Assembly (NCBI GenBank): GCA_028689585.1
Contig: JAQVCW010000028.1
Span: forward strand, 3,247-48,560
Direction of reading: 5' to 3'
From: Lachnospiraceae bacterium
GTDB lineage: Bacteria > Bacillota > Clostridia > Lachnospirales > Lachnospiraceae
DNA length: 45,314 nucleotides
The position numbers and the translations under genes are program-made. The notes beneath the pieces were generated by a model. It saw only the letters and a list, made by a program, of their open reading frames with translations, did no database searches and was not told the origin of the DNA. Below, in pieces: positions 26,401-34,639 of this stretch. Position 1 is the stretch's first letter, and each line of letters starts with the position of its first letter.

Positions 26401-27173
26401 GAGTTACCTGGGCGGAAAACGGACAAATTGGCATGACAAAATTTATGGAGTCAGAACTGGAATTTTATGATGCGATTTTGATGGATATCCGGATGCCGGT
26501 CATGGATGGCCTTACCGCAGCCCGCTCTATTCGAAATCTGCCGCGCCGGGATGCGGGTACAGTTCCGATCCTGGCGATGACGGCCAATGCTTATGAGGAG
26601 GATGTGAAAAAATCAAAAGATGCAGGAATGAATGACCATCTGTCCAAGCCGATTGAACCTCAGAAACTGTATGAAGCGCTGGAGAACTGGATCGGAACGG
26701 CTGATTATTTATCCGGATCCGGCAGGGTGATGCAAAAAGAAGGGAAAGTCAGCCTGGATACTCTGAAAAAAATGGTGCGTTATGTATGGAAAGAGGAGGG
26801 GGCATTCTCTGTTGCATATGGATCTTTCAACAGTATCTATCAGTTCCTGGAGCGAAATCTGTCCAGAACAAAACAGAATATTCAGATCCTGCTGTTTACA
26901 GTCCTGAGAGAAGATGGCAGTATTCCGGGCCCGGTGGAACTGAAGCCGATTATGGAAACGCTGAATCAGGCGATACAGCATTCCCTCCGGGAAGGAGATC
27001 TGACGATGGAATTTAATAAGAATCAGTGTGCTGTCCTTCTGGTCAACTGTGATGGAAAAAATGGCAGAATGGTGGCAGTACGCGTCCTGAAAGCCTATCA
27101 GCAAAACGGTGCAGAGGGCGGGATAAAGGTCAATTATGAGATCAGTTGTATTCAGGAGAGGGCGAGGGAGTAA
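23475..27173 (+). CDS. Hybrid histidine kinase: GAF, four PAS, HisKA, HATPase, REC and a GGDEF-like tail
   Basis: The 1232-residue protein has no membrane segment and is likely cytoplasmic. In order: a GAF domain (about 1-170), four PAS-like domains (about 185-660), HisKA with H-box SRMSHDMRTPMNG (His703), HATPase with NLLSNAIKFTP, DTGIGM and GSGLGLSIVKKL, a receiver domain with phospho-acceptor Asp1004 in ILMDIRMPVMDG, and a 150-residue tail. The tail (LREGDLTMEFNKNQCAVLLV) follows the pattern of a GGDEF domain but has NKNQC where GGDEF should be, so it should not make c-di-GMP. ATG 23475 follows AGGAGGAGAGG; an upstream in-frame ATG-like start has none. It is first in an operon with the B12 sensor and a second kinase. 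Confidence 0.92.
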   Translation: MEKIKTIHQLKDEILNRLYCASKIDTAVEDVLELTGLYFNVSRVYVFENSEDDLCTSNTFEWCNGGILPQITKLQNVRYLEDMGGGWYDNYNEDGLFFCPDVKRLPCQQRRVLEPQDIHGMLQCAIKENGVYKGFIGFDNCNCEKQSWETNTEAVDALIFISRMLTMFLLQQRSKKSLEESKIELEKALLQANTTNRGIIDNIPGVVVIFHVVENQIKLMYVSEGCRQVTGYTDHELLERYREKVYIDIHPEDIHSVKRQAAEGILQGKAENVTFRLRRKDGNYRWVNARVSPSMPEEPYCFYGICMDVSKEREASLMMEQLVNALPGGVAIYRIGSKIETVYASDGLAGLTGRTRKEHEDWIRDRDLIAQTVYEDDAERIRRLVLDSVARDEQINVTYRIRHKDGGLIWVQLLARKIREDQGAKLYYATYSIPKEEAALYQNIVEDSNTAVVILQKKDRKIMFANGAWKDLEGIPLDEQVIGRKVFEVIPEENRIFTEKEVQELPYDFCRVFHKVRSNGMHLQISARSVLWNGIDCYTSYIIDETEIQNTRERLEKLIDEVPGGIIICRIRQGRISLQYANDGYLRMLGDTRRSREIFLGDKMMEAIHPNDRGIVWQMAERFEQGEDFQDVIYRIKNGARDYYWIRLMASVVERNQEAITLYGSVSDVDEIEEKQKRELHQALCRVKEANNAKTEFFSRMSHDMRTPMNGILGLASLSEGEEDVKVLKENIAKIRTSGEYLLGLINDTLDFQKIESGKMKIVPQVVECSSFIGDMLEMVKISAREKQIIFKEEVDYQAIFGYVRIDPIRMKQVFLNLLSNAIKFTPEQGTVCFRVVCGKMEGNVKHPTFFIEDTGIGMSEEFLQHKIFQSFTQEYNQMSAQYAGSGLGLSIVKKLVDMMGGTIEVASALGKGTVFTIHMGVEAVDARDVEDQVISKTDQKNSAQASLRGRHILLIEDHALNAEIAKRLLQKAGCRVTWAENGQIGMTKFMESELEFYDAILMDIRMPVMDGLTAARSIRNLPRRDAGTVPILAMTANAYEEDVKKSKDAGMNDHLSKPIEPQKLYEALENWIGTADYLSGSGRVMQKEGKVSLDTLKKMVRYVWKEEGAFSVAYGSFNSIYQFLERNLSRTKQNIQILLFTVLREDGSIPGPVELKPIMETLNQAIQHSLREGDLTMEFNKNQCAVLLVNCDGKNGRMVAVRVLKAYQQNGAEGGIKVNYEISCIQERARE

Positions 27174-27221
27174 TTAAAAATCAAAAGACACAGGCTGATC
27201 TGCACAGGGAGGAATACGAGT

Positions 27222-28298
27222 ATGAGTTTGTTTTATATTGATGAAGCGGATGAACTAAGTGAACTGGTACAACGGATGTCGAAAAGACAGTATGAACAGT
27301 CACCGGGTTTATACGATGGACTTCCTGAACGAGCAAGGAAATTCATGAAACGGGATTTTTTTTATGGAATCTCATATTTAAAGTCAGCAATTGATTTAAA
27401 ACAGGAACAGGTTTTTGTATCGTATGTGAGGTGGACGTATGAATATCTGACCTATCTGATGATCTATGTGACCAGGGAGCAGATGACAAAGCAATGTATT
27501 GATTTTTATGTTGCTATGTCAGCATGCCTGAAGGATGAACTGCCATCAGAAGATTATAAATTCGCGGAAATCTGTATTCAGCAGGGAATACAGGAAATTG
27601 AACGACTGTACAAAGAAGGCTTTCAGAGAACCGAAGCAGTACAAAATCAGGGATCGCAGGAAAAATATAATCAAATTGTGGCAGAATATATTGCCATCGT
27701 CTTGAGAAAAGATTCAAAAGAGGCAATGCAGTATTTTCTCAAACTGTATCAGGGCGGCATGAATATTGCGGATATTTATTTGGAAGTGGTACAGATGGTT
27801 ATGTATAAGATAGGTGAATTGTGGTTTGAAAAAAAGATCAGCGTGGCGCAGGAGCATTACTGTACGGCATTGACTCAGACTGCTATTTCGCAGCTTTATT
27901 CTGCTATCTTTTCAACCCCGCCGAATGGACATACCATGATAGGATGCTGTATCGGAGGAGAGCTTCACGAACTGGGAATGCGCATGATTACCGATTTATT
28001 TACCTATGAGGGATGGAACAGCCTGTTTTTAGGGGCAGGGGTACCGGAAGAAGCGCTGATTAATACAGTGAAGGAGCAAAAACCTGACCTGATTGCTCTG
28101 TCCGTTACGATGCCGCAGCATTTAGTCCTGTGTAAAAGTATGATTAAAGAATTACGCAGTAAAACTCCCGGATTAAAGATTGCTGTGGGAGGGAAAGCGT
28201 TTGAGGATGTACCGGATATCTGGCGTGAATGGAATGCGGATATCTATACAACAGATGCAAGGGGATTGATTCAATGGGCACAGAAGAACATTTCGTGA
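27222..28298 (+). CDS. CarH-like cobalamin-binding sensor protein
   Basis: The 358-residue protein has three parts. Residues 1-140 are helical and unrecognised. Residues 150-225 are a four-helix B12 cap domain with IGELWFEKKISVAQEHYCTA, in which Trp201 is followed nine residues later by Glu211-His212, the W-x9-EH signature of CarH/LitR photoreceptors. Residues 235-358 are a Rossmann-like cobalamin domain with GELHELGMRM (His249 is the expected lower cobalt ligand), GAGVPEEALI and ALSVTMPQHL. In CarH, adenosylcobalamin is broken by light. There is no DNA-binding domain here; instead the next gene, overlapping by 25 bases, is a kinase without its own sensor. A B12 level, light or redox sensor that drives that kinase is the best inference. 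GGAGGAA precedes the ATG. Confidence 0.87.
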   Translation: MSLFYIDEADELSELVQRMSKRQYEQSPGLYDGLPERARKFMKRDFFYGISYLKSAIDLKQEQVFVSYVRWTYEYLTYLMIYVTREQMTKQCIDFYVAMSACLKDELPSEDYKFAEICIQQGIQEIERLYKEGFQRTEAVQNQGSQEKYNQIVAEYIAIVLRKDSKEAMQYFLKLYQGGMNIADIYLEVVQMVMYKIGELWFEKKISVAQEHYCTALTQTAISQLYSAIFSTPPNGHTMIGCCIGGELHELGMRMITDLFTYEGWNSLFLGAGVPEEALINTVKEQKPDLIALSVTMPQHLVLCKSMIKELRSKTPGLKIAVGGKAFEDVPDIWREWNADIYTTDARGLIQWAQKNIS

Positions 28299-29623
28299 AG
28301 ACAGATATTACGGACGAACAGTTTTATCTGGAAGAGATGCAGAAGATGAACAATCAGATGATCAATATGCAGAGAGAGCTGAACCGTGCGCTGATGGAAT
28401 CCAGAAGAATGCAGGAAGAGCTAAAGCAAAATGAAGAATTGAGGATTGCATTGGAGGTATCGGAAAAAGCAGGAAAAGCAAAAATGGATTTTATGTCACG
28501 GATGAGTCATGATCTGCGGACACCGATGAATGTTATCATGGGATTGACGGCTGCTACGTTGGATGAAGCGGAGCATCCGGAAGCTGTTCGGGAAAACATG
28601 GCTCATATTCGTTCTGCCAGTGATTATATGCTTGGGCTTATCAATGATATTCTGGATATGGATAAGACGGAGAAAAATGCAGTCGTATTGAAGCCGGAGC
28701 CGTATAGCTACAAACAATTTCTTATGGAGATGATGACTCTGTTCCAGGCTCAGTGTACGGCGAAAAATATTGAGCTGGAGATAAACAGCCCATCTCTGAA
28801 TCCTGTTGTCATGACAGATAAGCAGCGGCTGAAGCAGATATTTTTCAACATTATTTCCAATGCGGTAATATACACACCGCCTGGTGGGAAAATCAGCATG
28901 GGAGCCTATGATGTAAGACTTGATGATGCCAAAAAGAGAATCTCCGCCGTATATCGTGTTGAGGATAATGGAATCGGAATGTCTGAAACGTTTAAGGAAC
29001 ATCTCTTCGAACCTTTTGTGCAGGAGGATAATGGCGTCAGCCCGGAATTGAAAGGAAGCGGACTTGGACTTTGCATAGCCAAACGGCTGCTGAAGCAGAT
29101 GGGCGGAACCATACAGATCGAGAGCCAAAAGGGAAAAGGAACCACTGTAAGTGTGATGCTGTCCTTTGATCTGGCAGTAAAAAGTCAGATCAAAATACCG
29201 GAAGCCGGGGAGCAGAGCGGGCAGAATCATGCGGAGCAATTCTTCGCCGGAAAGAATATTCTGCTTGCAGAGGATCATCCGTTAAATGCACAGATTGCCC
29301 GAAAGCTGCTGGAAAAGAAAAAGATAACTGTGATTCATGCAGAAAACGGAAAGGCGGCAGTTGAATTGTTTGCGGCATCTCCGGTAGGAGGTTTTGACGC
29401 TGTTCTTATGGATATCCGGATGCCCATGATGTCAGGTCTGGAAGCTGCAAGTGCAATTCGCAGTATGGACCGGACTGATGCAGCCACTATTCCGATTATT
29501 GCCATATCAGCCAATGCATATCCAAGGGATATCCAGGAGAGCATGAAAGCAGGGATGAATGCTCATCTGGCAAAGCCGATAAAACCGGCAGAGCTTTACG
29601 AAACGCTGGAGAGATTTATGTGA
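28274..29623 (+). CDS. Hybrid histidine kinase without sensor domain, partner of the B12 protein
   Basis: The 449-residue protein starts with a short coiled coil (residues 15-65), then HisKA with SRMSHDLRTPMNV (His79), HATPase (NIISNAVIYTPP, EDNGIGMS, GSGLGLCIAKRLL) and a receiver with Asp380 in VLMDIRMPMMSG. There is no PAS, GAF or membrane domain, so the signal must come from a partner; the coupled B12 protein is the obvious one. ATG 28274 follows AAGGGGA inside the end of that gene. No HPt or output regulator is encoded next to it, so its phosphorelay target is unknown. Its core is a close paralogue of the kinases at 23475 and 34640. Confidence 0.92.
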   Translation: MGTEEHFVKTDITDEQFYLEEMQKMNNQMINMQRELNRALMESRRMQEELKQNEELRIALEVSEKAGKAKMDFMSRMSHDLRTPMNVIMGLTAATLDEAEHPEAVRENMAHIRSASDYMLGLINDILDMDKTEKNAVVLKPEPYSYKQFLMEMMTLFQAQCTAKNIELEINSPSLNPVVMTDKQRLKQIFFNIISNAVIYTPPGGKISMGAYDVRLDDAKKRISAVYRVEDNGIGMSETFKEHLFEPFVQEDNGVSPELKGSGLGLCIAKRLLKQMGGTIQIESQKGKGTTVSVMLSFDLAVKSQIKIPEAGEQSGQNHAEQFFAGKNILLAEDHPLNAQIARKLLEKKKITVIHAENGKAAVELFAASPVGGFDAVLMDIRMPMMSGLEAASAIRSMDRTDAATIPIIAISANAYPRDIQESMKAGMNAHLAKPIKPAELYETLERFM

Positions 29624-29753
29624 TGGATATTGAAAAGTCATCTGAAAGAACCGGCAAAGCGGACAGAAGCGGATGGCCGGAGTTTTCCGGAGCCGTTTGA
29701 AAAAATGATATGCACAGGGATGGTTTTTTTGGAAAGGAGCAGGTGGGAAAATA

Positions 29754-30890
29754 TTGAAAATAGAATTGAAACCGGATTTTCATGAGGAATTTAACTGCAT
29801 TGCGGACCGGTGTTCCTTTACCTGCTGTCAGGAGTGGAAGATTGCAGTGGATAAGGATACCTTCCGTTCCTGGAAAGAGACGGACTATGAAGGCCGGAAG
29901 CTGAATACCTATACGGTGTCCCAATCGGGGGCCAGGGTGATTTCATTAAACGAGGGGCATCAATGCCCCTTTCTTTCTGCAAATCAGTTATGCGAACTGG
30001 TAACCCGGCATGGGGATTCGATTCTTTCTCATACCTGTGCCACATTTCCAAGGCAGATTCACAGATATAGAGAAAGAACAGAGTATGCGCTGGTATCCTG
30101 CTGTCCGGAGGTAGTGGATCTGTTAAACCGGCAGGAAAGCTTTCGTCTGGAGGGTGATTGCGGAGAGCCGGCAGGGGAAGAGAACATTGCAGGTATGAAA
30201 GAAATAAGACAGACTCTGATGAAAATAATACAGGAGCCATCGTTTGATATCAATACGGAATTAATGTGTATGTTTGAAATCATGCTGGGTATTTTGAAAA
30301 ATGGGCGGGTTACCAGAAAAGAGCTGGGTATGTGCGAAGGCAGGGCATATCTGCAGAAGCTGACGGATGATATCAGCGCGATGGAATTTGATGAAAATGA
30401 AACATTCCAGGAAGATAATGAACTTTTTCTTGATCTGGTGGAAAACTACAGGAAAGAAGAGTTATATACCAGACATTTATCCGATATGGTCAGTCTGGCG
30501 GAGAAGCTGGAAGAAGAGTATGAAAAATATAAGATACCGGAACAGTTAAAAAAGTTCCGGACAGAGTTTGCACAATATGAACGATTATTCCGAAACTATC
30601 TGGCGGCAGAATTATTTACCAATGGGCTGCTTCCAAACAGCCCTCTTGACAGTCTGGCAGTAATGCTTCAGTGGATTTCGCTGCAGTATGTGACAATACG
30701 CCACAGCATTTTTCTGAAATGGCTGCGAAAGGGGAGCGGAAAGCTGGAATATTCGGATGTGAGGGATTCTATCGTTCTGATTTCAAGGATAACGGGCTAC
30801 AGCCAGAGTGATATTTATGAATATCTGGATAACAGTTTTCAGTCCCGGATTTGGGAGTGGGGGTATGAGGCGCTGATTGTGGGGCGCTAA
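29754..30890 (+). CDS. fliB: FliB-like flagellin lysine N-methylase family protein
   Basis: The 378-residue protein has the Cys-rich signature of this family: CIADRCSFTCCQEWKIAVD at residues 15-33, HQCPFLSANQLCELVTRHG, then HTCATFPRQIHRY and SCCPEV. The cysteines may bind a metal or Fe-S cluster. FliB methylates lysines of flagellin in Salmonella; many clostridial genomes carry homologues. No flagellar gene is in the window, so its target could be elsewhere or different. The start is TTG at 29754 after AAAGGAGCAGGTGGG. The 130 bases before it hold only a short CCGGA/TCCGG hairpin. Confidence 0.8.
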   Translation: MKIELKPDFHEEFNCIADRCSFTCCQEWKIAVDKDTFRSWKETDYEGRKLNTYTVSQSGARVISLNEGHQCPFLSANQLCELVTRHGDSILSHTCATFPRQIHRYRERTEYALVSCCPEVVDLLNRQESFRLEGDCGEPAGEENIAGMKEIRQTLMKIIQEPSFDINTELMCMFEIMLGILKNGRVTRKELGMCEGRAYLQKLTDDISAMEFDENETFQEDNELFLDLVENYRKEELYTRHLSDMVSLAEKLEEEYEKYKIPEQLKKFRTEFAQYERLFRNYLAAELFTNGLLPNSPLDSLAVMLQWISLQYVTIRHSIFLKWLRKGSGKLEYSDVRDSIVLISRITGYSQSDIYEYLDNSFQSRIWEWGYEALIVGR

Positions 30891-30970
30891 GGGGAAAGAA
30901 TGAAAAGTAAACACTGCAATCCTGTGAAATACTGACAGCCTTGCAGCAGCAAAAGGGAAGCGATTAAGAC

Positions 30971-32332
30971 ATGGAAACAATGGAAATTGAAAAGCAGCAG
31001 GGGCAGTATCGTAAAATGACGGAGACTCCGGTATCCAGGCTGATTATTATGCTGGGTATTCCTACGATTATCAGTATGCTGATTACCAATATTTACAATA
31101 TGGCAGATACCTATTTTGTGAGCAGGCTGGGAACCAGTGCCAGCGGTGCCACCGGAGTGGTATTTGGACTGATGGCGATTTTGCAGGCATTTGGCTTTAT
31201 GTTCGGACATGGGGCCGGGAGTATTATTTCCAGAAGACTGGGAAAAAGGGATTATGAGAGCGCCAGCAGATTTGCGTCTACCAGTTTTTTCCTGGCATTT
31301 GGAGTGGGGTGTGCCATCGGGATGCTGGGCATTCTTTTTTTGACGCCATTCATGCGGGTGCTGGGAAGCACTGAAACCATACTTCCCTATGCAAAGGAAT
31401 ATGGGTTCTTTATTTTGCTGGCGGGCCCCTTTATGGCCGGCAGTTGTGTGCTGAATAATATCCTTCGATACGAGGGAAGGGCTGCGTATGCCATGGTGGG
31501 ACTGACGCTGGGCGGTGTCCTGAACATGATCGGAGATCCCATCCTGATGTTTGGGTTTAAAATGGGAACAACAGGGGCAGGCCTGTCAACGGCGCTGTCT
31601 CAGATAATCAGCTTTCTGGTTCTGCTCTCCATGTTTTTGTCGGGAAAAACAAACTGTAAACTATCCATTCGGTGGATGACAAAAGATATCCGTGAAGTGG
31701 GAACAATTATTGTGACAGGTTTTCCCAGCATGATACGCCAGGGACTGGGCAGTATTTCTATTATGATACTCAACGGGCAGGCGGCTGTCTACGGAGATGC
31801 GGCGATCGCAGCGATGAGTATTGTGAATCGGATCATTATGTTTGTATTTTCTGTGGGCCTTGGGATGGGGCAGGGCTTTCAGCCCGTGGCTGCTTTTAAT
31901 TATGGCGCCGGCAAATATTCCCGGGTAAGGAAGGGCTTCTGGTTTACGGTTGGAGCCGGGGAAGTATTGCTTGGCGTGCTGGCATCGGCAGGTTTGCTGC
32001 TGTCAGGCCGCATCATCGGCGTATTTCGGGATGACCCGGCTGTAATAGAGATAGGCACTCTGGCACTGCGCTGGCAGTGCGTGGCCTGTTTTTTTCTGCC
32101 GCTGTCTGTCTGCGGCAATATGATGTTTCAAAGCGTGGGCAAAAGCGGAATGGCCACTTTTTTGTCCGCACTGCGCAGCGGCGTGTGCTTTATTCCTCTT
32201 ATTCTGATTTTACCGCGCATCTTTGGTCTGACGGGGATACAGACAGCCCAGGCGATTGCTGATGTTATCGCATTTTTTATTACACTTCCGCTGACGGCGC
32301 GGTTCCTGAAAAGCCTGCCGAGGACGGACTGA
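30971..32332 (+). CDS. MATE-family efflux transporter
   Basis: The 453-residue protein has about twelve hydrophobic segments in two similar halves, the MATE arrangement. Landmarks are TPVSRLIIMLGIPTIISMLI at the start, YNMADTYFVSRLG, GHGAGSIISRRLG, and GLGMGQGFQPVAAFNYGAG in the second half. It would export a cationic drug or metabolite using a sodium or proton gradient. The substrate cannot be told. AGGGAAG precedes the ATG, and the amidohydrolase gene begins 21 bases after its stop, so the two form an operon. Confidence 0.92.
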   Translation: METMEIEKQQGQYRKMTETPVSRLIIMLGIPTIISMLITNIYNMADTYFVSRLGTSASGATGVVFGLMAILQAFGFMFGHGAGSIISRRLGKRDYESASRFASTSFFLAFGVGCAIGMLGILFLTPFMRVLGSTETILPYAKEYGFFILLAGPFMAGSCVLNNILRYEGRAAYAMVGLTLGGVLNMIGDPILMFGFKMGTTGAGLSTALSQIISFLVLLSMFLSGKTNCKLSIRWMTKDIREVGTIIVTGFPSMIRQGLGSISIMILNGQAAVYGDAAIAAMSIVNRIIMFVFSVGLGMGQGFQPVAAFNYGAGKYSRVRKGFWFTVGAGEVLLGVLASAGLLLSGRIIGVFRDDPAVIEIGTLALRWQCVACFFLPLSVCGNMMFQSVGKSGMATFLSALRSGVCFIPLILILPRIFGLTGIQTAQAIADVIAFFITLPLTARFLKSLPRTD

Positions 32333-32353
32333 TGTTTGGCAGGAGGCATAATA

Positions 32354-34069
32354 ATGCAGACAATATATTATAATGGAACAATTATTACCATGGAGCCGGA
32401 TCATCCGATTGTCCAGGCAGTTGCTGCGGAGGATGGACGAATCCGGTTTGCCGGAAAGCTGGAAGAAGCAAAAGCAAGATATCCTCAGGCGGAAGGGATG
32501 GACCTGGAGGGACATACGATGCTGCCGGCTTTTATCGATGCTCACAGCCATCTTTCTTCCGCTGCCAGTTCTATGCTGCAGGCCGGTCTGGAGGAATGTG
32601 CTTCGCTGGAGGAAATAAAGAAGCGGCTGCAGGCGTTTGCCAGGGACCGTCGAATCCCCAAGGGGCAGTGGATTATTGCAAAGGGATATGACCACAATAT
32701 GCTGGCGGGGAAAGCTCATCCCACACGAATATTTCTGGATCAGTGCTGCCCGGAGCATCCTGTGGTATTGCAGCATGCATCGGGGCACATCGGAGTTTTT
32801 AATACTATGGCGCTGGAAGCGCTGAAGGTGACGGAGCGAAGCGCCGCGCCTGGGGGCGGAAAGATAGATTTTCAAAGGGGATATATGGAAGAAAATGCCT
32901 TTTTTGAATATCAGAAGAAGGTTCCCATGCCGGATATGGGGGCTTTGATGGAGGCTTATGAAGAGGCCCAGAAACTGTATGCGTCTTATGGCATTACCAC
33001 GATCCAGGAAGGCTATGCGGTAAAAGAGATGGTGCCGCTGTACCGGTATCTGCTGGGACAGAATCGAATCTGGCTGGATCTGGTTTCCTATGTGGCACCA
33101 AAGGATGGGGAATTATTTTACGATGTATTTTCGGAACATGCGTCCGGGTATCAGAAGCATATGAGGATCGGCGGGTATAAGATATTCCTGGACGGCTCGC
33201 CCCAGGGGCGGACGGCCTGGATGCGCACCCCCTATCGGCAAGACGAGAAATCAGAGCAGAAAATCGATGGAAATGAAGAAGGACGGAATGCAAAACAGGC
33301 AGAAAAGAAAGAGGAAGGCAAGGCTCAGGAAGAATACTGCGGATATGGGACGATGAGCGATGATCAGGTACAAGACGCGGTGAAGCTGGCGGTTTGCCAG
33401 AAACGGCAGATCCTGGCCCACTGCAATGGAGATGCGGCCGCGCAGCAGTATATACGGGTGCTGGAAGCGGTCGGGAATGAGGCGGCCTGGCAGGAGACGG
33501 TGCAGGATGAGCCGGATCAGAGCAATGAAGAATTTCGAAGGCCATCACCCATTGCAGGTATCCGCCCTGTGATGATCCACGCCCAACTGCTGGGCCTGGA
33601 TCAACTGGAGGCAGTGAAGTCTCTGGGGATTATTCCCTCCTTTTTTGTGGCTCATGTATGGCATTGGGGAGACACTCACATCCGGAATTTTGGCCTGGAG
33701 AGGGCATCCATTATCAGCCCTGCCAGGTCAGCGCTGCAGCAGAAAATTCTCTTTACCTTTCATCAGGACACTCCGGTAATTGCACCGGATATGATGGAAA
33801 CCGTATGGTGCGCGGTAAACCGCAGGACCAGAGAAGGCGTGATACTGGGAGAAGAGGAGCGGATCGATGTGTGGTCTGCGCTGGAGGCAGTGACAAGCCA
33901 TGCGGCATATCAGTATGGAGAAGAAGCAAACAAAGGAAGTATCCGGGCTGGGAAAACAGCAGATTTTGTGGTGCTGGATCAAAATCCGCTGACCGTTGAA
34001 AAAGAAAAAATCAGAGAAATTAAAGTGCTGAAAACAGTAAAAGAAGGAAAAGTAATATTTGAACGCTGA
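32354..34069 (+). CDS. YtcJ-type metal-dependent amidohydrolase
   Basis: The 571-residue protein belongs to the amidohydrolase superfamily, YtcJ branch (PF07969). It has TIYYNGTIITMEPDHPIVQA, LPAFIDAHSHLSSA with the metal HxH, GGYKIFLDGSPQGRTAWM with the likely carboxylated lysine, ILAHCNGDAAAQQ, VMIHAQLL, FVAHVWHWGDTH, FHQDTPVIAP and KGSIRAGKTADFVVLD. An unusual charged insertion of about 30 residues near 300-330 (EKSEQKIDGNEEGRNAKQ) interrupts the family pattern after RTPYRQ and before CGYGTMSDDQV. ATG 32354 follows AGGAGG at seven bases; a TTG at 32336 is less likely. The substrate is unknown. Confidence 0.88.
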   Translation: MQTIYYNGTIITMEPDHPIVQAVAAEDGRIRFAGKLEEAKARYPQAEGMDLEGHTMLPAFIDAHSHLSSAASSMLQAGLEECASLEEIKKRLQAFARDRRIPKGQWIIAKGYDHNMLAGKAHPTRIFLDQCCPEHPVVLQHASGHIGVFNTMALEALKVTERSAAPGGGKIDFQRGYMEENAFFEYQKKVPMPDMGALMEAYEEAQKLYASYGITTIQEGYAVKEMVPLYRYLLGQNRIWLDLVSYVAPKDGELFYDVFSEHASGYQKHMRIGGYKIFLDGSPQGRTAWMRTPYRQDEKSEQKIDGNEEGRNAKQAEKKEEGKAQEEYCGYGTMSDDQVQDAVKLAVCQKRQILAHCNGDAAAQQYIRVLEAVGNEAAWQETVQDEPDQSNEEFRRPSPIAGIRPVMIHAQLLGLDQLEAVKSLGIIPSFFVAHVWHWGDTHIRNFGLERASIISPARSALQQKILFTFHQDTPVIAPDMMETVWCAVNRRTREGVILGEEERIDVWSALEAVTSHAAYQYGEEANKGSIRAGKTADFVVLDQNPLTVEKEKIREIKVLKTVKEGKVIFER

Positions 34070-34089
34070 ATCGTTCCTGAATTTCTGGT

Positions 34090-34144
34090 TATACTATAGC
34101 ATCATCAGGATGCCATGAAAGAGAGTGGGTTCTCCATCCTGATG
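34090..34144 (+). promoter_or_regulatory. Candidate -10 box and 5'-end hairpin of the thioredoxin transcript
   Basis: TATACT at 34090-34095 would start RNA near 34102. A perfect 10-bp inverted repeat CATCAGGATG/CATCCTGATG (34103-34112 and 34135-34144) begins right there and could form a 5'-terminal stem that protects the mRNA. No good -35 box was found, so the promoter part is uncertain. Confidence 0.4.
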
Positions 34145-34192
34145 AAAGCAGTTGCAGAAAAAAAAGATAACCAGGTAAAGGAGACGAAAGCT

Positions 34193-34504
34193 ATGGCAGC
34201 GCTGCAGATTACAAAGGAAAATTTTGAATTAGAGGTATTGCAATCAAAGAAACCCGTGCTGGCTGATTTCTGGGCACCCTGGTGCGGGCCGTGTCAAAGC
34301 CTGCTTCCGGTGGTGGAGGAACTGGCAGATGAGGCGGAGCACATTAAAATCTGTAAAATCAATGTGGATGAACAGCCGGAGCTGGCCAAGCAGTATCGGG
34401 TGATGTCTGTGCCGACTTTGATGGTGATCAGGGATGGCAAAGTAACGTCCGTTTCCGCGGGAGTAAAATCGAAAACCGATATTTTGAAAATGCTTGGTGA
34501 GTAG
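34193..34504 (+). CDS. trxA: Thioredoxin
   Basis: The 103-residue protein is a single thioredoxin domain with DFWAPWCGPCQSL (redox CGPC), KINVDEQPELAKQYRVMSVPT with the cis-proline, and a C-terminal helix. It reduces protein disulfides in the cytoplasm. ATG 34193 is chosen because AAAGGAG lies nine bases before it and the length then fits the family; an upstream in-frame start at 34115 would cross the hairpin. No thioredoxin reductase gene is adjacent. Confidence 0.94.
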   Translation: MAALQITKENFELEVLQSKKPVLADFWAPWCGPCQSLLPVVEELADEAEHIKICKINVDEQPELAKQYRVMSVPTLMVIRDGKVTSVSAGVKSKTDILKMLGE

Positions 34505-34544
34505 AGAGAAGGCATGAAGAAGCAGAGCATTCAGGCATAAAAAT

Positions 34545-34577
34545 GAAAAGCTGCGGCCATTCGTCCTGCGGCTTTTC
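34545..34577 (+). terminator. Terminator-like hairpin after trxA
   Basis: GAAAAGCTGCGG pairs with CCTGCGGCTTTTC with two wobbles. The right arm itself holds TTTT, but no long T-run follows, so termination may be partial. Confidence 0.55.
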
Positions 34578-34580
34578 AAC

Positions 34581-34609
34581 TTGTAATACCACCAAAACAG
34601 GAATATAAT
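34581..34609 (+). promoter_or_regulatory. Promoter of the third hybrid kinase gene
   Basis: TTGTAA (34581-34586) and a perfect TATAAT (34604-34609) are spaced by 17 bp, 30 bases before the start codon. Confidence 0.75.
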
Positions 34610-34639
34610 AGGAGCAAAGTATATTACGGAGAACCAAAT

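Noticed and set aside
29624-29753. Terminator after the second hybrid kinase
   Set aside because: The CCGGA/TCCGG stem is short and the T-run at 29724-29730 is about 20 bases away, so termination is not supported.
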